Source: Synechococcus sp. NOUM97013 (GTDB lineage: Bacteria; Cyanobacteriota; Cyanobacteriia; PCC-6307; Cyanobiaceae). Taken from it: a stretch of DNA of 64,000 nucleotides. Each line of letters starts with the position of its first letter. Positions within the stretch are counted from its first letter, which is position 1. The position numbers were made by a program, and so were the translations under genes. The stretch covers positions 558,001 to 622,000 of the forward strand of contig NZ_CP047941.1 of assembly GCF_014279815.1 (NCBI RefSeq), written 5' to 3'. This document shows, in pieces, positions 55,942 to 64,000 of the stretch. A model generated the notes under the pieces. The model did no database searches, was not told where the DNA came from, and saw only the letters and a list, made by a program, of their open reading frames with translations.

Positions 55942-56202
55942 ATGCCGTTCTGGGCCACCATTGTGATGCTGCTTCTGATGCTGACCCTTTGGGCATCGGG
56001 TCGCAGCAACCCTGATGACGTGATCGGTCTGCTTGAGCAGATGCTGGCGATCGCCCTCGGTCTGGTGGTGTTGTTCATCGGCCGCAGCTTGCCTCTGGAA
56101 ATCCTGGCCTTGGTCTTTGCGCTTCGCCTCCCGGCCGCGCGACGCAATCACCCGGTGATGGAGCGCACCCAGGGCAGCAAGGATGTGTTGATGCCCTTCT
56201 GA
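55942..56202 (+). CDS. Small hypothetical membrane protein
   Basis: An 86-residue protein with two hydrophobic segments (ATIVMLLLMLTLWAS and MLAIALGLVVLFIGRSLPLEILALVFAL) and a basic C-terminus (RLPAARRNHPVMERTQG). No family recognised. It starts 20 bp after the permease gene on the same strand and could be co-transcribed. Confidence 0.55.
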   Translation: MPFWATIVMLLLMLTLWASGRSNPDDVIGLLEQMLAIALGLVVLFIGRSLPLEILALVFALRLPAARRNHPVMERTQGSKDVLMPF

Positions 56203-56214
56203 GTTCAGCGTCGT

Positions 56215-56904
56215 TCAGCAGCGCAATTTGGCGGTGCGAGGCAGTTCCTCAAGAATCTCGCCCTCGTCTCCCAACGCGGGGTAGGGCCGATCCTGATCAC
56301 GGCACCAGGCCGCCACCTCGGGATAACACCACTCGAACAGCAGCGTGTCGTAATCACCAGCGGGGATCCCTTCCCCTTTCTGCGGGGCCAGACCGGCCAC
56401 CTGACGTTGCCGCAGCGCTTCGAACAGCAGGGTGGCTGTGGCCACAGACACGTTCAGCGACTGCACCATGCCCCGCATCGGGATGTACACCGCCTGATCC
56501 ATCAGAGCGGTGGCCTCCTCGGTGAGGCCCCATTTCTCAGCGCCGAGCACGAAGGCGCAGGGGCCGGTGAAATCACACTCGCGATAGTCGCGGGCATCCA
56601 CGCTCAGGTTGGTCCCGAACAAGCGAAAGCCCCGCTGTTTGAGATGGCTGATGGCGCTGCCAATGTCGGCATGGTCGTGCAGCGGCACCCAGCGCTGGCT
56701 TCCCTGGGCGGTGCTGTTGAACGTGCGCGGGCGTCCACTGAAGCTGACGGCGTGCGCTTCCAGAACGCCGACCGCATCACAGCTGCGCAGGATCGCGGAG
56801 AGGTTGTGGGGCTTCTCCACGTGTTCCACCAGCACGGTGAGGTCGGCCATCCGTTGATTGAGCACGGAGCGCAATCGCTCAAAGCGCCGGGGAAGCAGGG
56901 GCAT
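56215..56904 (-). CDS. trmH: tRNA (guanosine-18-2'-O)-methyltransferase
   Basis: SPOUT-knot methyltransferase forming Gm18 in tRNA. The 229-residue protein has the three SpoU motifs: NLSAILRSCDAVG (N and catalytic R), FVLGAEKWGLTEEA and IPMRGMVQSLNVSVATA. N- and C-terminal extensions (RRFERLRSVLNQRMADLTVL; PKGEGIPAGDYDTLLFEWCYP) match TrmH rather than RlmB or TrmL. Converges with the small membrane-protein gene, 12 bp apart. Confidence 0.92.
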   Translation of the reverse strand: MPLLPRRFERLRSVLNQRMADLTVLVEHVEKPHNLSAILRSCDAVGVLEAHAVSFSGRPRTFNSTAQGSQRWVPLHDHADIGSAISHLKQRGFRLFGTNLSVDARDYRECDFTGPCAFVLGAEKWGLTEEATALMDQAVYIPMRGMVQSLNVSVATATLLFEALRQRQVAGLAPQKGEGIPAGDYDTLLFEWCYPEVAAWCRDQDRPYPALGDEGEILEELPRTAKLRC

Positions 56905-57045
56905 CAGCCGATCGAATCCGTCGAGACTCTGCTCTGAGGCTATGTAATCCCCGATCGGTCACATCTGGATGCAAGCGCGTTGGGGTTCAGTCACCTGGCG
57001 GCAGATTCCCTCAGGAGGATGGAGGGGACGTTGAACGGTGCCTTG

Positions 57046-57363
57046 ATGAAACGGATTGTCTTCGCCAGCGTTGCGGCAGCACTGTCAGTGACAGCGGGCC
57101 TTCCTGCCACTGCGACGCCCCGCTGGGCCAATGCGCAACCGATGCATGTGTACGACTATGACCAGGGCTACGGTCGAGATCGACAGACGTCGCTCGTGGC
57201 ACCCGATGCAGACACCAATAGCTGCCTGGAGGGAAGCGTGATCGGCGGCTTGCTGGGAGCGGGCCTCGGTGCGGTGTTGTCCCGTGGCGATGGCCGTTGG
57301 ATCGGCGTCCCTGTGGGTGGTGCGGCCGGTGCTCTGCTCGGTTGTCAGGTGGATGGGGGCTGA
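57046..57363 (+). CDS. Exported glycine-zipper protein
   Basis: A 105-residue protein. A clear signal peptide covers residues 1-~24 (KRIVFASVAAALSVTAGLPATA), then a Tyr/Asp-rich stretch and a glycine-zipper two-helix segment (GSVIGGLLGAGLGAVLSRGDGRWIGVPVGG in outline: GGLLGAGLGA and GGAAGALLG). Related small proteins associate with the outer or plasma membrane; function unknown. The ATG at 57046 begins the signal peptide. Its end overlaps the next gene by 11 bp. Confidence 0.72.
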   Translation: MKRIVFASVAAALSVTAGLPATATPRWANAQPMHVYDYDQGYGRDRQTSLVAPDADTNSCLEGSVIGGLLGAGLGAVLSRGDGRWIGVPVGGAAGALLGCQVDGG

Positions 57364-57748
57364 CGGCCAAGATCGGCAGTCGCCGTTTGACAGCCGCGTT
57401 CTGGCGGCTGTGGCACTGATCCCCCCTGGTCGTCTGGCGACCTACGGACAAGTGGCTGACTGGATTGGTGCCTACGGCTGTGCGCGGCAAGTGGGCTGGG
57501 CCCTGCGCCGGCTCAGCTTGCCGTCGTCGATTCCCTGGCAGCGGGTGGTGAATGCTCAGGGGCGCATCTCTATGAGCCTGAGCCGGGAGGGCTCGGACTG
57601 GATGCAGCGTGAGCTGTTGTTGGCGGAAGGCATTCCGGTGGATGAAGACGGTCGTTTGCCCCTGAAGCAATTTCTGTGGGCTCCCGATCCCGAGCAGATC
57701 GCCGAGGCGCTAGGTCTGGAGGTTGTGCCGTCTCTGACGCGTGAGTGA
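57353..57748 (+). CDS. Alkyltransferase-like (ATL) DNA-damage protein
   Basis: A 131-residue protein with the O6-alkylguanine-DNA-alkyltransferase DNA-binding domain: LIPPGRLATYGQVADWIG, ARQVGWALRR (the Arg finger region) and the active-site segment IPWQRVVNAQGRIS. In the alkyltransferase the last reads PCHRV; here Cys is replaced by Trp, the mark of ATL proteins, which bind alkylated bases and recruit nucleotide-excision repair without transferring the alkyl group. Ends 8 bp inside rsmB. Confidence 0.85.
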   Translation: MGADGQDRQSPFDSRVLAAVALIPPGRLATYGQVADWIGAYGCARQVGWALRRLSLPSSIPWQRVVNAQGRISMSLSREGSDWMQRELLLAEGIPVDEDGRLPLKQFLWAPDPEQIAEALGLEVVPSLTRE

Positions 57749-59084
57749 GTCGCCGTCTCGATCTGATGCTCCTGGTCTCGCCTCCAGGCGTTTGGCTTGG
57801 GACGTCCTGGAGGCTGTGGCCGCTGGGGCCTATGCCGATGTGGCTCTCGAGCGTGCCTTGCGGCATCGGCCACTGGGTGCCGCGGACCGCGGTCTGGCCA
57901 CTGAGCTGGCCTACGGCGCCATTCGCTGGCGTCAGTGGCTGGATGCCTGGATCGACAAGCTCGGCAAAGTGCCGGCGCGCAAGCAGCCTCCACGGCTGCG
58001 CTGGTTGCTCCACATCGGCCTCTATCAGTTGCTGCGGATGGAGCGCATTCCTGCGGCCGCTGCTGTGAACACCAGCGTGGAATTGGCCAAGACCACCAAG
58101 CTGGCGCGACTTGCGCCGGTGGTGAATGGTCTGCTGCGGGCAGCGTTGCGGGCCCATGAGGCTGGCGAGGGCCTGCCGGTGCCAGAGACACCCGCGGATC
58201 GTCTGGCGCAGGATCAATCATTGCCCCAGTGGTTCAGTCGGGAGCTGCTGCAGTGGTGTGGCCCTGAGCAGGCGCAGCAGGTGGCGCTGGCCTGCAACCA
58301 GGTGCCCCCGCTTGATCTGCGGGTCAATCGTCTGCGGTCGACCCCTGAGCAGGTGGCGGCGTCGTTGGCGGCCAATGGCATCGCCACGGCGGCGATTGAA
58401 GGCTGTTCCCATGGGCTCCGGGTGCTCCAGCCTTCCGGCGATCTGCGTCAATGGCCTGGCTACGACGCGGGGCACTGGTGTGTGCAGGATCGAGCGGCGC
58501 AGTGGGTGGCGCCACTGTTGTCTCCACAACCGGGGCAGAAGGTGCTGGATGCTTGCGCTGCGCCGGGGGGCAAGGCCACGCACCTGGCTGAGTTGATGGG
58601 TGATGACGGTGAAATCTGGGCGGTGGATCGCTCCCCTGGTCGCCTGCAACGGGTGGCCGCCAATGCGGCGCGTCTTGGCTGCAGCAGTATCAACGCCCTG
58701 GCGGCGGACGCTGCGTCTCTTCTCAAGGAGCGCCCCCAATGGAAGGGGATGTTCGATCGCATCCTGTTGGACGCTCCCTGTTCAGGACTGGGTACGCTGT
58801 CGCGCCATCCTGATGCGCGCTGGCGCGTCACGGCCGCATCGGTGGCGGAACTGCTGCCCTTGCAAGCGGTGTTGCTGGATGGCTTGTTGCCTTTGCTCGC
58901 TCCAGGTGGATGTTTTGTTTACGCCACCTGCACCATTCACCCGGACGAAAACACCCGGCAGATTCAGAGCTGGTTGCAGCGCCATCCTGAGCTGAGCCTC
59001 GAATCCGAGCAGCAACGCTGGCCGGATCCCTCAGGCGGTGACGGCTTCTATGCCGCTGTGATCACTGCACCGGCAGCGGCCTGA
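57741..59084 (+). CDS. rsmB: 16S rRNA (cytosine-967-C5)-methyltransferase
   Basis: SAM-dependent rRNA methyltransferase (Fmu/Sun). The 447-residue protein has a NusB-like N-terminal domain (RRLAWDVLEAVAAGAYADVALERAL in outline; LATELAYGAIRW) and a Rossmann methyltransferase domain with VLDACAAPGGKATHLAELM, LLDAPCSGLGTLSRHPD and YATCTIHPDENTRQI, including both catalytic cysteines. Starts with GTG overlapping the ATL gene by 8 bp; ends in a 23-bp convergent overlap with the PBP gene. Confidence 0.94.
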   Translation: MSESPSRSDAPGLASRRLAWDVLEAVAAGAYADVALERALRHRPLGAADRGLATELAYGAIRWRQWLDAWIDKLGKVPARKQPPRLRWLLHIGLYQLLRMERIPAAAAVNTSVELAKTTKLARLAPVVNGLLRAALRAHEAGEGLPVPETPADRLAQDQSLPQWFSRELLQWCGPEQAQQVALACNQVPPLDLRVNRLRSTPEQVAASLAANGIATAAIEGCSHGLRVLQPSGDLRQWPGYDAGHWCVQDRAAQWVAPLLSPQPGQKVLDACAAPGGKATHLAELMGDDGEIWAVDRSPGRLQRVAANAARLGCSSINALAADAASLLKERPQWKGMFDRILLDAPCSGLGTLSRHPDARWRVTAASVAELLPLQAVLLDGLLPLLAPGGCFVYATCTIHPDENTRQIQSWLQRHPELSLESEQQRWPDPSGGDGFYAAVITAPAAA

Positions 59085-61077
59085 AGAATTCGTCCACTGG
59101 AGGCCCACTGGCTGGAGCCACGTAACGCGGGGGAGCGGTTGTGGCTTCGGACGGCTCCTCGCCGCTGCTGAACACATCGGCATCGGTGTCGGTCTGATCG
59201 CCGTTGAGTTCTGCGTCGTCCTTGCGTTGGCTTCCCTGGCGGCGCCGGTCCTTGAAGGTGCGCGTGAGCACCGGTTTGGGCGGAAAATTTTGAATGGCGT
59301 AGTTGCCCTTCACTTGATTCATGAATTGTTTCCAGGCCCAAGCCGCTTCGCCGCTGTTGCTCTTGGTCTCGGCGTTGTTGTCGTAGCCGAACCACACGGC
59401 TGTCGTGAGCTGGGGGATCGATCCGATGAACCAGAGATCGCGCGCCCCTTCTGAGGTGCCTGTTTTGCCAGCCACCGGGCGGTCGTCCAGCCGTGCAGCA
59501 GCACCTGTTCCGCCTGTCACCACCCGCTGCAGCATCCAGTTCATGGCATCAGCGACGTCGCTGTCCATGGCCCTTCGGCCCTTGTCGCCATCCACGCGGC
59601 GACTCCAGAGCACATTGCCTTCCGGTCCGCGGATTTCCTCGAACGCCATGGGTTTGACGTACACGCCCCGGTTGGCGACCGCGGCATAGGCGGTGGTCAT
59701 GTCCAGTACGGTTTGCTCATAGGCCCCAATCGCCATTGGGTAGTACTTGCCGAGAGGACGCTGATTGCCGATCCCCAGCTGATTGGCTGTGGCAATGATG
59801 GCGTCGAAGCCCACCTTGTCTTGAAGCTGAACCGCCACTGTGTTCAGGGAGTTTTTCAGCGCTTCAGCCAGTGAGATCTTGCCGAAGTATTTGTTGCCGA
59901 AATTCTTAGGGCAGTAGCCCGACCAGCAGCGGGGGGCATCCATAAATGTGTCTTCAGGCTTCACGCCGGCGTCGATGGCCGCGGCATAGGGAAACAGCTT
60001 GAAGGTGGAACCGGGAGAGCGCAGCGCCTGGGTGGCGCGGTTGAACTGACTGCTGCTGAAGCTCTTCCCACCCACCATCACGCGCACCAGACCGGTGCCT
60101 GGTTCCATCGACACGATGGCGCCTTCGGTGTTGAACGGGGCGTATTGCCGCACCACCTGCTGCGCTTTCTTTTGCCAGTCGAGATTGAGGCTGGTGCGGA
60201 TTTTCAGGCCACCCACTTCGAGTTGTTCGGGTGTCAGCAGCTGCGGCAGCTGCTGTGCCACCCAGCTGGTGAAGAAAGGGGCTGCGCTGTTGAAGTATTT
60301 AGGGATCGCCGGTTTGAGATCCAGAGCACTGGCTTTGGCTTCGTCTCTTTCGGCCTTGGTGATGAAGCCGGCCTGTTGCATCCGATCGAGCACGATTCCC
60401 CGTCGCTCGAGGGCCAGTTCAGGGTTGACCAGTGGTGAATACACCGAAGGAGCAGGGGGCAGACCGGCGATCAGCGCTGCTTCCTGCAGGTTGAGTTCGT
60501 CGGGGGTTTTGGAGAAATACACCCAGGCGGCATCGGCCAGGCCGTAGGCGCTGGAGCCGAGATACACGTAGTTGAGGTACTGCTCAAGGATCTGCTCTTT
60601 GCTCAGCTGGCGTTCGAGTTTGTAGGCCAGCGCCGCTTCCTTCAGCTTGCGGGTGAGAGTGCGGTCTTGGCTGAGAAACACCGTGCGGGCCAGCTGCTGG
60701 GTGATCGTGCTGGCGCCTTCACGCACTGCCCCTTGACGCACGTTGCGCACCAGGGCGCGTCCAATCCCCCAGAGATCCACACCGTTGTGGTCGTAGAAGC
60801 GCCGATCCTCCGCCGCGATGAAGGCTTGCTTCACCAGCAGCGGCATCTGACCGGGTTCAATCTTTTCGCGCGTCGCCGGTCCAAGCTTCTGGATCACAGC
60901 ACCATTGCTGGCCAGCAGAGTGATCGTGCCGGGCCGTGTGAAACGGCTGATGCCACGGGCGTCGGGCAGGGTGGAATCGACGGCTCGCACTAGAGCCGAT
61001 TGCGCCAGGGCCACACCACTGCCGATGACCACGGCAGAGCCGCCGATCAGCAACCAGTGACGACGGGTTCGATTCAC
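59062..61077 (-). CDS. Class A penicillin-binding protein (bifunctional glycosyltransferase/transpeptidase)
   Basis: Peptidoglycan polymerase and cross-linker of 671 residues. One N-terminal membrane anchor (~8-28), then the GT51 domain with AFIAAEDRRFYDHNGVD and GASTITQQLARTVFLS, then the transpeptidase domain with SPGSTFK (SxxK), SLN (SxN) and KTGTSEG (KTG). The tail of ~60 residues is acidic, Pro-rich and disordered. The start overlaps the chlG stop by 4 bp, so it is co-translated with the chlorophyll gene. Confidence 0.93.
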   Translation of the reverse strand: MNRTRRHWLLIGGSAVVIGSGVALAQSALVRAVDSTLPDARGISRFTRPGTITLLASNGAVIQKLGPATREKIEPGQMPLLVKQAFIAAEDRRFYDHNGVDLWGIGRALVRNVRQGAVREGASTITQQLARTVFLSQDRTLTRKLKEAALAYKLERQLSKEQILEQYLNYVYLGSSAYGLADAAWVYFSKTPDELNLQEAALIAGLPPAPSVYSPLVNPELALERRGIVLDRMQQAGFITKAERDEAKASALDLKPAIPKYFNSAAPFFTSWVAQQLPQLLTPEQLEVGGLKIRTSLNLDWQKKAQQVVRQYAPFNTEGAIVSMEPGTGLVRVMVGGKSFSSSQFNRATQALRSPGSTFKLFPYAAAIDAGVKPEDTFMDAPRCWSGYCPKNFGNKYFGKISLAEALKNSLNTVAVQLQDKVGFDAIIATANQLGIGNQRPLGKYYPMAIGAYEQTVLDMTTAYAAVANRGVYVKPMAFEEIRGPEGNVLWSRRVDGDKGRRAMDSDVADAMNWMLQRVVTGGTGAAARLDDRPVAGKTGTSEGARDLWFIGSIPQLTTAVWFGYDNNAETKSNSGEAAWAWKQFMNQVKGNYAIQNFPPKPVLTRTFKDRRRQGSQRKDDAELNGDQTDTDADVFSSGEEPSEATTAPPRYVAPASGPPVDEFFRPLPVQ

Positions 61078-62027
61078 ATGCCTTGTGTGAGAGGGCTGTG
61101 CCCAACCGCCAATGCGGTCACGAGCATGCCGAGCACCAGGAAAGGTTGTGCACTGGCCTGGTATTTCACGTCGTAGGCCACGGGATCACGCAGCAGCCAG
61201 ATGTCCTGGAAGGTGATCTGGGGCACGATCAGCAGCACGAGGAGAACGGCAGCGAAATGCTGACCGATGGCGATCAGCACCGCAACCATCAGCAACTGAA
61301 AAAGATCGATCATTCCAGCGCTGATCCAGCTTGCGCGCTGAATTCCGAATGCAACAGGAAGTGACTGCAGACCCAGCTCACGATCACCTTCAACGCTTTT
61401 GAAGTCGTTGACGACGGCGATGCCCAGACCCGCAAGGCTGTAGGCGAGCGTCAGGATCGCTGTAGCCCAGGTGAGCTGACCGAACAACGCTTGACCTGCC
61501 CACCAGGGAAGCGCGATGTAGCTCGCTCCGAGGGCGTAATTGCCCAGCCATCCGTTCTGCTTGAGCTTGAGCGGCGGGGCTGAGTAGATGTAGCTCACGA
61601 ACGATCCGCCCAGAGCCAGCAGGAACAGCACCGGTGTCGTGTGTTGAGCCCAAACATCAAGCCCCCAGGCCACACCCAGGCCGGCCAGCAACAGAGCCCA
61701 GATCTGGAGTTTGACCTGGCCCAGAGGAATGGCTCCGGATGGGATCGGCCGATAAGGCTCATTGATCGCGTCGATTTCGCGGTCGTAGTAGTCGTTGATG
61801 GTCTGCGTGTAGCCAGCGAGCAGCGGACCGCTCATCACCATGCAGGCCACAGCCGCCAGAAAATGGTCGAGCCGCCATTCATAGTGACCGCTCGCCGCTG
61901 CGCCACAGACAACGCCCCAGATCAGGGGAATCCAGGTGACCGGCTTCATCAGCTGCAGGCGCAGCTTCCAGAGATTGGTGGTGCCGCTGGCACCCTTCAT
62001 GCCGAGCAGCTGACGGGCGTCACTCAC
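61074..62027 (-). CDS. chlG: Chlorophyll synthase
   Basis: UbiA-type membrane prenyltransferase that esterifies chlorophyllide with phytyl or geranylgeranyl diphosphate in the thylakoid. The 317-residue protein has about nine membrane helices and the diphosphate/Mg motifs NDYYDREIDAINEPYRPIP and NDFKSVEGDRELG. N-terminal MKPVTWIPLIWGVVCGA is typical of ChlG. It lies between petP and the PBP gene on the same strand. A photosynthetic host is thereby certain. Confidence 0.96.
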   Translation of the reverse strand: MSDARQLLGMKGASGTTNLWKLRLQLMKPVTWIPLIWGVVCGAAASGHYEWRLDHFLAAVACMVMSGPLLAGYTQTINDYYDREIDAINEPYRPIPSGAIPLGQVKLQIWALLLAGLGVAWGLDVWAQHTTPVLFLLALGGSFVSYIYSAPPLKLKQNGWLGNYALGASYIALPWWAGQALFGQLTWATAILTLAYSLAGLGIAVVNDFKSVEGDRELGLQSLPVAFGIQRASWISAGMIDLFQLLMVAVLIAIGQHFAAVLLVLLIVPQITFQDIWLLRDPVAYDVKYQASAQPFLVLGMLVTALAVGHSPLTQGM

Positions 62028-62038
62028 AGATACGAACC

Positions 62039-62302
62039 TCAGGCTGCGACGATTTCGTCTTCGAAGAACCAGGAGCTGGATCCGTCGCTGAGCTCGACAA
62101 TCACACCGATTCCTTTGCCATCCACCGTGCGGAACTCGGTAACGGTTCCAAATGCATCGGTCTTCAGCAGTTCAACCATGCCTTGGGGGATACGGTCGCG
62201 AACCCGGGTCACCCGCACCTTGCTGCCCACTTCGATGGATTCGAGCTGTGGGGTCGGCAGAGGCTCCGATCCGGTGAACCGTTTGATCAGACTTCCCAGC
62301 AT
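62039..62302 (-). CDS. petP: Cytochrome b6f subunit PetP-like protein (DUF2862)
   Basis: An 87-residue protein whose core, [22 protein letters not shown] followed by [33 protein letters not shown] (key piece SSWFFEDEI), is the SH3-like DUF2862 fold. In other cyanobacteria this is PetP, a peripheral stromal-side subunit tuning cytochrome b6f and linear electron flow. The first ~22 residues are a variable extension compared with the ~65-residue PetP. It is 11 bp upstream of chlG and divergent from hisF. Confidence 0.85.
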   Translation of the reverse strand: MLGSLIKRFTGSEPLPTPQLESIEVGSKVRVTRVRDRIPQGMVELLKTDAFGTVTEFRTVDGKGIGVIVELSDGSSSWFFEDEIVAA

Positions 62303-62355
62303 GGCCTGCGAGGCTTGGAGAGAGGCTGCACCTTAACAGCCATATCTCGAATGCC

Positions 62356-63135
62356 ATGGTCGCTCTCCGCCTGATTCCCTGCCTTGATGTCGCCGATGGA
62401 CGGGTGGTGAAGGGCGTTAATTTCGTTGGCCTTCGCGATGCAGGAGATCCCGTTGAACTCGCTTGCCGCTACAGCCAGGCAGGCGCTGATGAATTGGTGT
62501 TTCTTGATATCGCCGCCAGCCACGAAGGTCGGGCCACCCTGGTGGACCTGGTGCGACGCACATCGGAGCAGGTCACGATCCCCTTCACGGTCGGGGGTGG
62601 CATCGGATCAGTCGAGGGCATCACCGAACTGCTCCGTGCCGGAGCCGACAAGGTCAGTCTGAATTCGTCAGCAGTGCGACGTCCTGAGCTGGTGCAGGAG
62701 GGGGCGGATCGCTTCGGCTGCCAATGCATCGTCGTCGCCATCGATGCACGCCGCCGCGAGGTGGGCGGCTGGGATGTCTATGTCAAAGGGGGGCGTGAGA
62801 ACACCGGCCTGGATGTGGTCGAGTGGGCGCGTCAGGTGGCTGATCTCGGGGCGGGCGAAATTCTGCTCACGTCCATGGATGGAGATGGAACCCAGGCTGG
62901 GTACGACCTGACTCTCACGCGCGCGGTGTCCCAAGCCGTGCCTGTGCCTGTGATCGCCTCCGGTGGCGCTGGATGCCTGGATCACATTGCGCAGGCTCTC
63001 GACGGCGGCCCTGAAGGTGGTCAGGCCTCTGCGGCGCTGCTGGCATCCCTACTGCACGACGGCGTGCTCACCGTTGAAGAGATCAAATCGGATCTGCTGC
63101 GTCGGGGGCTGACCGTGCGACCGCTGGAAACCTGA
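62356..63135 (+). CDS. hisF: Imidazole glycerol phosphate synthase, cyclase subunit
   Basis: Cyclase half of the HisF-HisH enzyme of histidine synthesis, a TIM barrel of 259 residues. [18 protein letters not shown] holds the first catalytic Asp; [18 protein letters not shown] holds the second; phosphate loops are [11 protein letters not shown] and ASGGAG. Full length. Stand-alone, divergent from petP. Confidence 0.96.
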   Translation: MVALRLIPCLDVADGRVVKGVNFVGLRDAGDPVELACRYSQAGADELVFLDIAASHEGRATLVDLVRRTSEQVTIPFTVGGGIGSVEGITELLRAGADKVSLNSSAVRRPELVQEGADRFGCQCIVVAIDARRREVGGWDVYVKGGRENTGLDVVEWARQVADLGAGEILLTSMDGDGTQAGYDLTLTRAVSQAVPVPVIASGGAGCLDHIAQALDGGPEGGQASAALLASLLHDGVLTVEEIKSDLLRRGLTVRPLET

Positions 63136-63185
63136 ACAACCTTCTTAACGTGTAGTGCCCCACTCAGACTGACGTCGACCCAACG

Positions 63186-63443
63186 GTGCTCTTCGCGTCA
63201 ACCACCATCGAGGAAGTTGTGCTGCCTGCAGCACAGCCTCTGATCCCCGCCAGCTGGACGCTCCCTCTGGGTGTGTTGCTGGTGTTGGTGGTGATTGCCT
63301 TAGTGGCATGGGCGCTTCAGCTCATGCAGGCGGCCATGGATCAGCGCGAGTTTTCGCTGATGCTGGCGGGATGTTTGGTGTGTTCGGCGGCCGTGGGATT
63401 GGCCACGGTGATGGTGATGGCACTTAACGGTTTGATGTTGTGA
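63186..63443 (+). CDS. Small hypothetical membrane protein
   Basis: An 85-residue protein with two membrane segments (LPLGVLLVLVVIALVAWAL and LMLAGCLVCSAAVGLATVMVMAL). No family recognised. Its stop overlaps the GTG of menG (GTGA), so it is probably translated together with that methyltransferase. Confidence 0.55.
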   Translation: MLFASTTIEEVVLPAAQPLIPASWTLPLGVLLVLVVIALVAWALQLMQAAMDQREFSLMLAGCLVCSAAVGLATVMVMALNGLML

Positions 63444-64000
63444 AACCCGGTGATGCGGAAGCTGTTGAACAGCTCTTCAATGACGCTGCGCCCACCTATG
63501 ACCGTCTCAATGACTGGTTGAGCTTTGGATTGCATCGCCAGTGGAAGCGTCAGATGCTGCTCCAGTTGTCTCCGCAACGCGGTGAGCGCTGGTTGGATCT
63601 CTGTTGCGGCACAGGAGATCTGGCCCTGGCGCTGGGCCGGCGTCTGCGGCCGGGCGGTGAAGTGATTGGGGTGGATGCAGCAGCAGCACCGCTGGTCGTT
63701 GCTGCCGATCGTTCCGCCCGGGAACCCTGGTTGCCGATTCTGTGGAGGCAGGGTGACGCCCTGGCCCTTGATCTGCCGGATGCCAGCGCTGACGGCGCTG
63801 TGATGGCCTATGGCTTGCGCAACCTGTCCGATCCTGCGGCCGGTCTCAGGGAATTGCGCCGCGTTCTGCGTGATGGTGGACGGGCCGGACTGCTGGATTT
63901 CAACCGGTTACCGGCGGGATCGACGGCTGCCGCGTTTCAGCGCACTTATCTGCGCCGCGTGGTGGTGCCGGTTGCAGCGCGTGCTGGCCTGGAAGAGCAC
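63440..64000 (+). CDS. menG: 2-phytyl-1,4-naphthoquinone (ubiE/menG-type) methyltransferase, cut by window edge
   Basis: SAM-dependent methylation, the last step of phylloquinone synthesis in cyanobacteria. 187 residues are visible, with the C-terminus outside the window. APTYDRLNDWLSFGLHRQWKR at the start, the SAM motif DLCCGTGDLALALG, VIGVDAAAAPL, and YGLRNLSDPAAGLRELRRVLRDGG (in part YGLRNLSDP) are the UbiE family signatures. The GTG at 63440 overlaps the stop of the small upstream gene. Confidence 0.92.
   Translation, partial: MKPGDAEAVEQLFNDAAPTYDRLNDWLSFGLHRQWKRQMLLQLSPQRGERWLDLCCGTGDLALALGRRLRPGGEVIGVDAAAAPLVVAADRSAREPWLPILWRQGDALALDLPDASADGAVMAYGLRNLSDPAAGLRELRRVLRDGGRAGLLDFNRLPAGSTAAAFQRTYLRRVVVPVAARAGLEEH

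Overview
The window is a dense, GC-rich stretch of a cyanobacterial chromosome, most likely from a marine picocyanobacterium of the Synechococcus group (inference). The sequence-level support is chlorophyll synthase (ChlG), the cytochrome b6f accessory protein PetP, an N-terminally cut cobalamin methyltransferase (CobI), the phylloquinone methyltransferase (MenG, cut by the right edge), the nitrogen co-regulator PipX with PipY, a long-form hibernation factor of the LrtA type, and several cyanobacterial families (DUF4079, DUF1823, YlqD). I found no rRNA, tRNA, CRISPR array, transposase or prophage gene.

Layout. 1-8.8 kb: cobI, a DUF4079 membrane protein, dus, small conserved genes, an L,D-transpeptidase, then the collinear set der, ecfT/cbiQ, pipX, pipY, sepF, proC. 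8.8-16.7 kb: a GT4 glycosyltransferase, an exporter, recO, a DeoC-like protein that lacks its Schiff-base lysine, hpf, lipB, an acyl-activating enzyme and ylqD. 16.8-30.3 kb: pdhC, a KimA-type potassium importer, queA, a DUF1345 protein, a sulfur amino acid block (cysK, two different trans-sulfuration enzymes, and later a C-S lyase), rpsD, yidD, a glutaredoxin-like protein and murE. 30.3-33.9 kb is a small accessory islet: a frameshifted GAF-domain relic, a second DUF4079 gene, and a BcsA-like glycosyltransferase flanked by an exact 21-bp direct repeat. 33.9-41.4 kb: a NifU-type scaffold, mqo, two membrane proteins, a sulfatase overlapping by 4 bp with a Nif11-like gene, and lepA.

41.4-55 kb is the most distinctive part and looks like a type IV pilus locus. 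Six prepilin-like genes lie on the minus strand in visibly AT-richer DNA: a PilA-like pilin, a second pilin, a large PilX-like protein, two minor pilins and, last, a prepilin-like protein carrying a von Willebrand A domain with an intact MIDAS motif. Next to them, on the plus strand and in GC-rich DNA, is a second compact set of four pseudopilins. Three sensor histidine kinases and one OmpR-type regulator surround this second set. The simplest reading is a pilus with an alternative, possibly adhesive, tip complex and its own signalling. Pilus motor, platform and secretin genes are not in the window and would have to come from elsewhere in the genome.

55-64 kb returns to housekeeping: a lone DppC-type permease, trmH, an alkyltransferase-like protein, rsmB, a class A PBP overlapping chlG, petP, hisF and menG. 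Many neighbouring genes overlap by 1-4 bp, and several convergent pairs overlap at their 3' ends, as expected of a streamlined genome.
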